From: Elmis aenea
Taxonomy: Eukaryota; Arthropoda; Insecta; Coleoptera; Elmidae
Direction of reading: 5' to 3'
NCBI GenBank assembly: GCA_947652605.1
Contig: CANTFG010000309.1
Coordinates: 62,001-126,000 of the forward strand
Length of the DNA: 64,000 nucleotides
The position numbers were made by a program, and so were the translations under genes. This document shows positions 61,125 to 64,000 of this stretch, in pieces; within the stretch, counting starts at the first letter, position 1, and each line of letters starts with the position of its first letter. The notes under the pieces are model-generated. The model saw only the letters and a program-made list of their open reading frames with translations, was not told where the DNA came from and ran no database searches.

Positions 61125-63184
61125 GGCTTTGCACTTTTTTCGACAAAAAAATCGATTTTCTTAAAACTATAGCAAATGGCTTCAAACTTCTTATACACGT
61201 TAGTTATTAGCAAGTTAAGGATTATTAGCCCCTAAATACGATTTTTAATTTTTCGCGAAAAATGGGAAAAGTACAAAGGCTATATATAGTCTTTGCACTT
61301 TTTTCGACAAAAAAATCGATTTTCTTAAAACTACAGCAAATGGCTTCAAACTTCTTATACACGTTAGTTATGAGCAAATTAAGGATTATTAGCCCCTAAA
61401 TACGATTTTTAATTTTTTGAATAACTTTGTAAATTAAATTTCAAAATAGTTGAGACAAACGGCATTATACTAAGAAAAATAAACTCTATAACATACTAAA
61501 ATTTGAACAAAATCGTATGAGCCGTTTTCGAGAAAAATTTTCAAAATTTTTAATTTTTTGAATAACTTTGTAAATTAAATTTCAAAATAGTTGAGACAAA
61601 CGGCATAATACTAAGAAAAAAAGGCTTTGCACTTTTTTCGACAAAAAAATCGATTTTCTTAAAACTATAGCAAATGGCTTCAAACTTCTTATACACGTTA
61701 GTTATTAGCAAGTTAAGGATTATTAGCCCCTAAATACGATTTTTAATTTTTCGCGAAAAATGGGAAAAGTACAAAGGCTATAGTCTTTGCACTTTTTTCG
61801 ACAAAAAAATCGATTTTCTTAAAAAAAATAGTTGAGACAAACGGCATTATACTAAGAAAAATAAACTGTATAACATACTAAAATTTGAACAAAATCGTAA
61901 GAGCCGTTTTCGAGAAAAAATTTCAAAATTTTTAATTTTTTGAATAACTTTGTAAATTAAATTTCAAAATAGTGGAGACAAACGGCATTATACTAAGAAA
62001 AATAAACTGTATAACATACTAAAATTTGAACAAAATCGTAAAAGCCGTTTTCGAGATAAATTTTCAAAATTTTTAATTTTTTGAATAACTTTGTAAATTA
62101 AATTTCAAAATAGTTGAGACAAACGGCATTATACTAAGAAAAATAAACTCTATAACATACTAAAATTTGAACCAAATCGTATGAGCCGTTTTCGAGTAAA
62201 ATTTTCAAAATTTTTAATTTTTTGTATAACTTTGTAAATTAAATTTCAAAATAGTTGAGACAAACGGCATTATACTAAGAAAAATAAACTCTATAACATA
62301 CTAAAATTTGAACAAAATCGTATGAGCCGTTTTCGAGGAAAATTTTCAAAATTTTTAATTTTTTGAATTACTTTGGAAATTAAATTTCAAAATAGTTGAG
62401 ACAAACGGCATTATACTAAGAAAAATAAACTCTATAACATACTAAAATTTGAACAAAATCGTATGAGCCGTTTTCGAGGAAAATTTTCAAAATTTTTAAT
62501 TTTCTGAACAACTTTGTAAATTAAATTTCAAAATTGTTGAGACAAACGGCATTATACTAAGAAAAATAAACTCTATAACATACTAAAATTTGAACAAAAT
62601 CGTAAGAGCCGTTTTCGAGATAAATTTTCAAAATTTTTAATTTTTTGAATAACTTTGTAAATTAAATTTCAAAATAGTTGAGACAAACGGCATAATACTA
62701 AGAAAAAAAGGCTTTGCACTTTTTTCGACAAAAAAATCGATTTTCTTAAAACTATAGCAAATGGCTTTAAACTTCTTATACACGTTAGTTATGAGCAAAT
62801 TAAGGATTATTAGCCCCTAAATACGATTTTTAATTTTTTGAATAACTTTGGAAATTAAATTTCAAAATAGTTGCGACAAACGGCATTATACTAAGAAAAA
62901 TAAACTCTATAACATACTAAAATTTGAACAAAATCGTAAAAGCCGTTTTCGAGAAAAAATTTCAAAATTTTTAATTTTTTGAATAACTTTGTAAATTAAA
63001 TTTCAAAATAGTTGAGACAAACGGCATTATACTAAGAAAAATAAACTCTATAACATACTAAAATTTGAACAAAATCGTATGAGCCGTTTTCGAGAAAAAT
63101 TTTCAAAATTTTTAATTTTTTGAATAACTTTGTAAATTAAATTTCAAAATAGTTGAGACAAACGGCATAATACTAAGAAAAAAA
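61125..63184. repeat. Composite units, 498 + 1,087 + 475 bp, copy 2
   Basis: Copy of 44,702-46,761, with the alternative B-to-A junction near 61,820. Substitutions seen at 61,571, 62,009 and 62,197 relative to copy 1. Confidence 0.88.
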
Positions 63185-63840
63185 GGCTTTGCACTTTTTT
63201 CGACAAAAAAATCGATTTTCTTAAAACTATAGCAAATGGCTTCAAACTTCTTATACACGTTAGTTATTAGCAAGTTAAGGATTATTAGCCCCTAAATACG
63301 ATTTTTAATTTTTCGCGAAAAATGGGAAAAGTACAAAGGCTATAGTCTTTGCACTTTTTTCGACAAAAAAATCGATTTTCCTAAAACTACAGCAAATGGC
63401 TTCAAACTTCTTATACACGTTAGTTATTAGCAAGTTAAGGATTATTAGCCCCTAAATACGATTTTTAATTTTTCGCGAAAAATGGGAAAAGTACAAAGGC
63501 TATATAGTCTTTGCACTTTTTTCGACAAAAAAATCGATTTTCTTAAAACTACAGCAAATGGCTTTAAACTTCTTATACACGTTAGTTATGAGCAAATTAA
63601 GGATTATTAGCCCCTAAATACGATTTTTAATTTTTTGAATAACTTTGGAAATTAAATTTCAAAATAGTTGCGACAAACGGCATTATACTAAGAAAAATAA
63701 ACTCTATAACATACTAAAATTTGAACAAAATCGTAAAAGCCGTTTTCGAGAAAAATTTTCAAAATTTTTAATTTTTTGAATAACTTTGTAAATTAAATTT
63801 CAAAATAGTTGAGACAAACGGCATAATACTAAGAAAAAAA
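63185..63840. repeat. Composite unit of 656 bp: 3 B + 1 A
   Basis: It corresponds to the 1,502-bp unit at 46,762 with exactly six A monomers (846 bp) fewer. The B block is the same, including loop CTATATAG and GGCTTTAAAC, apart from TTTTCCTAAAAC at 63,381. Confidence 0.88.
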
Positions 63841-64000
63841 GGCTTTGCACTTTTTTCGACAAAAAAATCGATTTTCTTAAAACTATAGCAAATGGCTTCA
63901 AACTTCTTATACACGTTAGTTATTAGCAAGTTAAGGATTATTAGCCCCTAAATACGATTTTTAATTTTTCGCGAAAAATGGGAAAAGTACAAAGGCTATA
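63841..64000. repeat. Composite unit truncated by the window end (B block)
   Basis: It opens with the standard GGCTTTGCAC junction and the ACTATAGC first-B variant and ends within the hairpin loop region of B. The satellite evidently continues beyond the window. Confidence 0.92.

Larger units (their letters stand above)
55746..63824. repeat. Segmental duplication, copy 2 (8,079 bp)
   Basis: Partner of 39,323-47,401 at offset 16,423. The first mismatch on the left is 39,322/55,745 (G/C) and on the right 47,402/63,825 (T/A). Both copies have the insertion at the same base and identical reading frames, 3' sequence and ACT count. It follows that a block already carrying the retrotransposon was copied. 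Confidence 0.88.

Noticed and set aside
1..64000. CRISPR array or other prokaryotic direct-repeat system
   Set aside because: Units are 141-160 bp with no unique spacers and no cas-like genes; both modules repeat in full, which is satellite architecture.
1..64000. Assignment to a specific named satellite or species
   Set aside because: The monomers resemble the general style of AT-rich insect satellites, but I do not recognise either consensus and cannot search.

Overview
The window is almost entirely tandem satellite DNA and contains no intact gene. It is AT-rich: by hand count one repeat unit is about 22% GC and the other about 31%. There are no RNA genes, no operon-like reading frames and no long open frames. 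The only non-satellite sequence is a 452-bp insertion, present twice, that carries the 3' end of a non-LTR retrotransposon with an AATAAA signal and an (ACT)7 tail. This points to eukaryotic heterochromatin, probably from an insect or other arthropod. The clade is an inference from the retrotransposon C-terminus and the style of the satellite; nothing in the window fixes the species.

Two satellite units alternate, always in the same orientation. Module A is a 141-bp monomer (phase GAGCCGTTTTCGAG) with a 130-bp variant lacking 11 bp. Module B is a 160-bp monomer (phase CTTCTTATACACG) rich in dyad symmetry. Blocks of 1-4 B monomers are followed by blocks of 1-26 A monomers. I located 50 A-to-B junctions, 49 with the same core GGCTTTGCAC, and two kinds of B-to-A junction. 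By hand arithmetic nearly every A block is 141n + 64 bp, so blocks enter and leave module A at the same phase. The window holds roughly 300 full A and 120 B monomers.

Layout. 1-9,232: long composite units of 1.9-2.7 kb whose first A monomer carries TTGCGAC. 9,233-24,960: shorter, regular units, mostly about 1,500 bp with 334-1,359 bp partners, many marked AAATCAG in the first A monomer. 24,961-39,599: mixed units, including at 27,450-27,946 a unit that looks like the retrotransposon's empty target site. 39,600-40,547: a unit carrying the insertion, followed by the longest A block (26 monomers). 44,702-53,408: mixed units with a 4.2-kb internal duplication. About 53,000-55,745: the most diverged monomers. 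55,746-63,824: a second copy, 16,423 bp away, of 39,323-47,401, including the retrotransposon, with about eight mismatches seen by eye and no indels.

The history that fits is a fused A/B unit amplified and reshuffled by unequal exchange between monomers, a single retrotransposon insertion, and then recent duplication of a block of at least 8.1 kb (possibly a 16.4-kb tandem unit continuing past the window). No protein-coding system operates here; the interest lies in repeat architecture and repeat dynamics.
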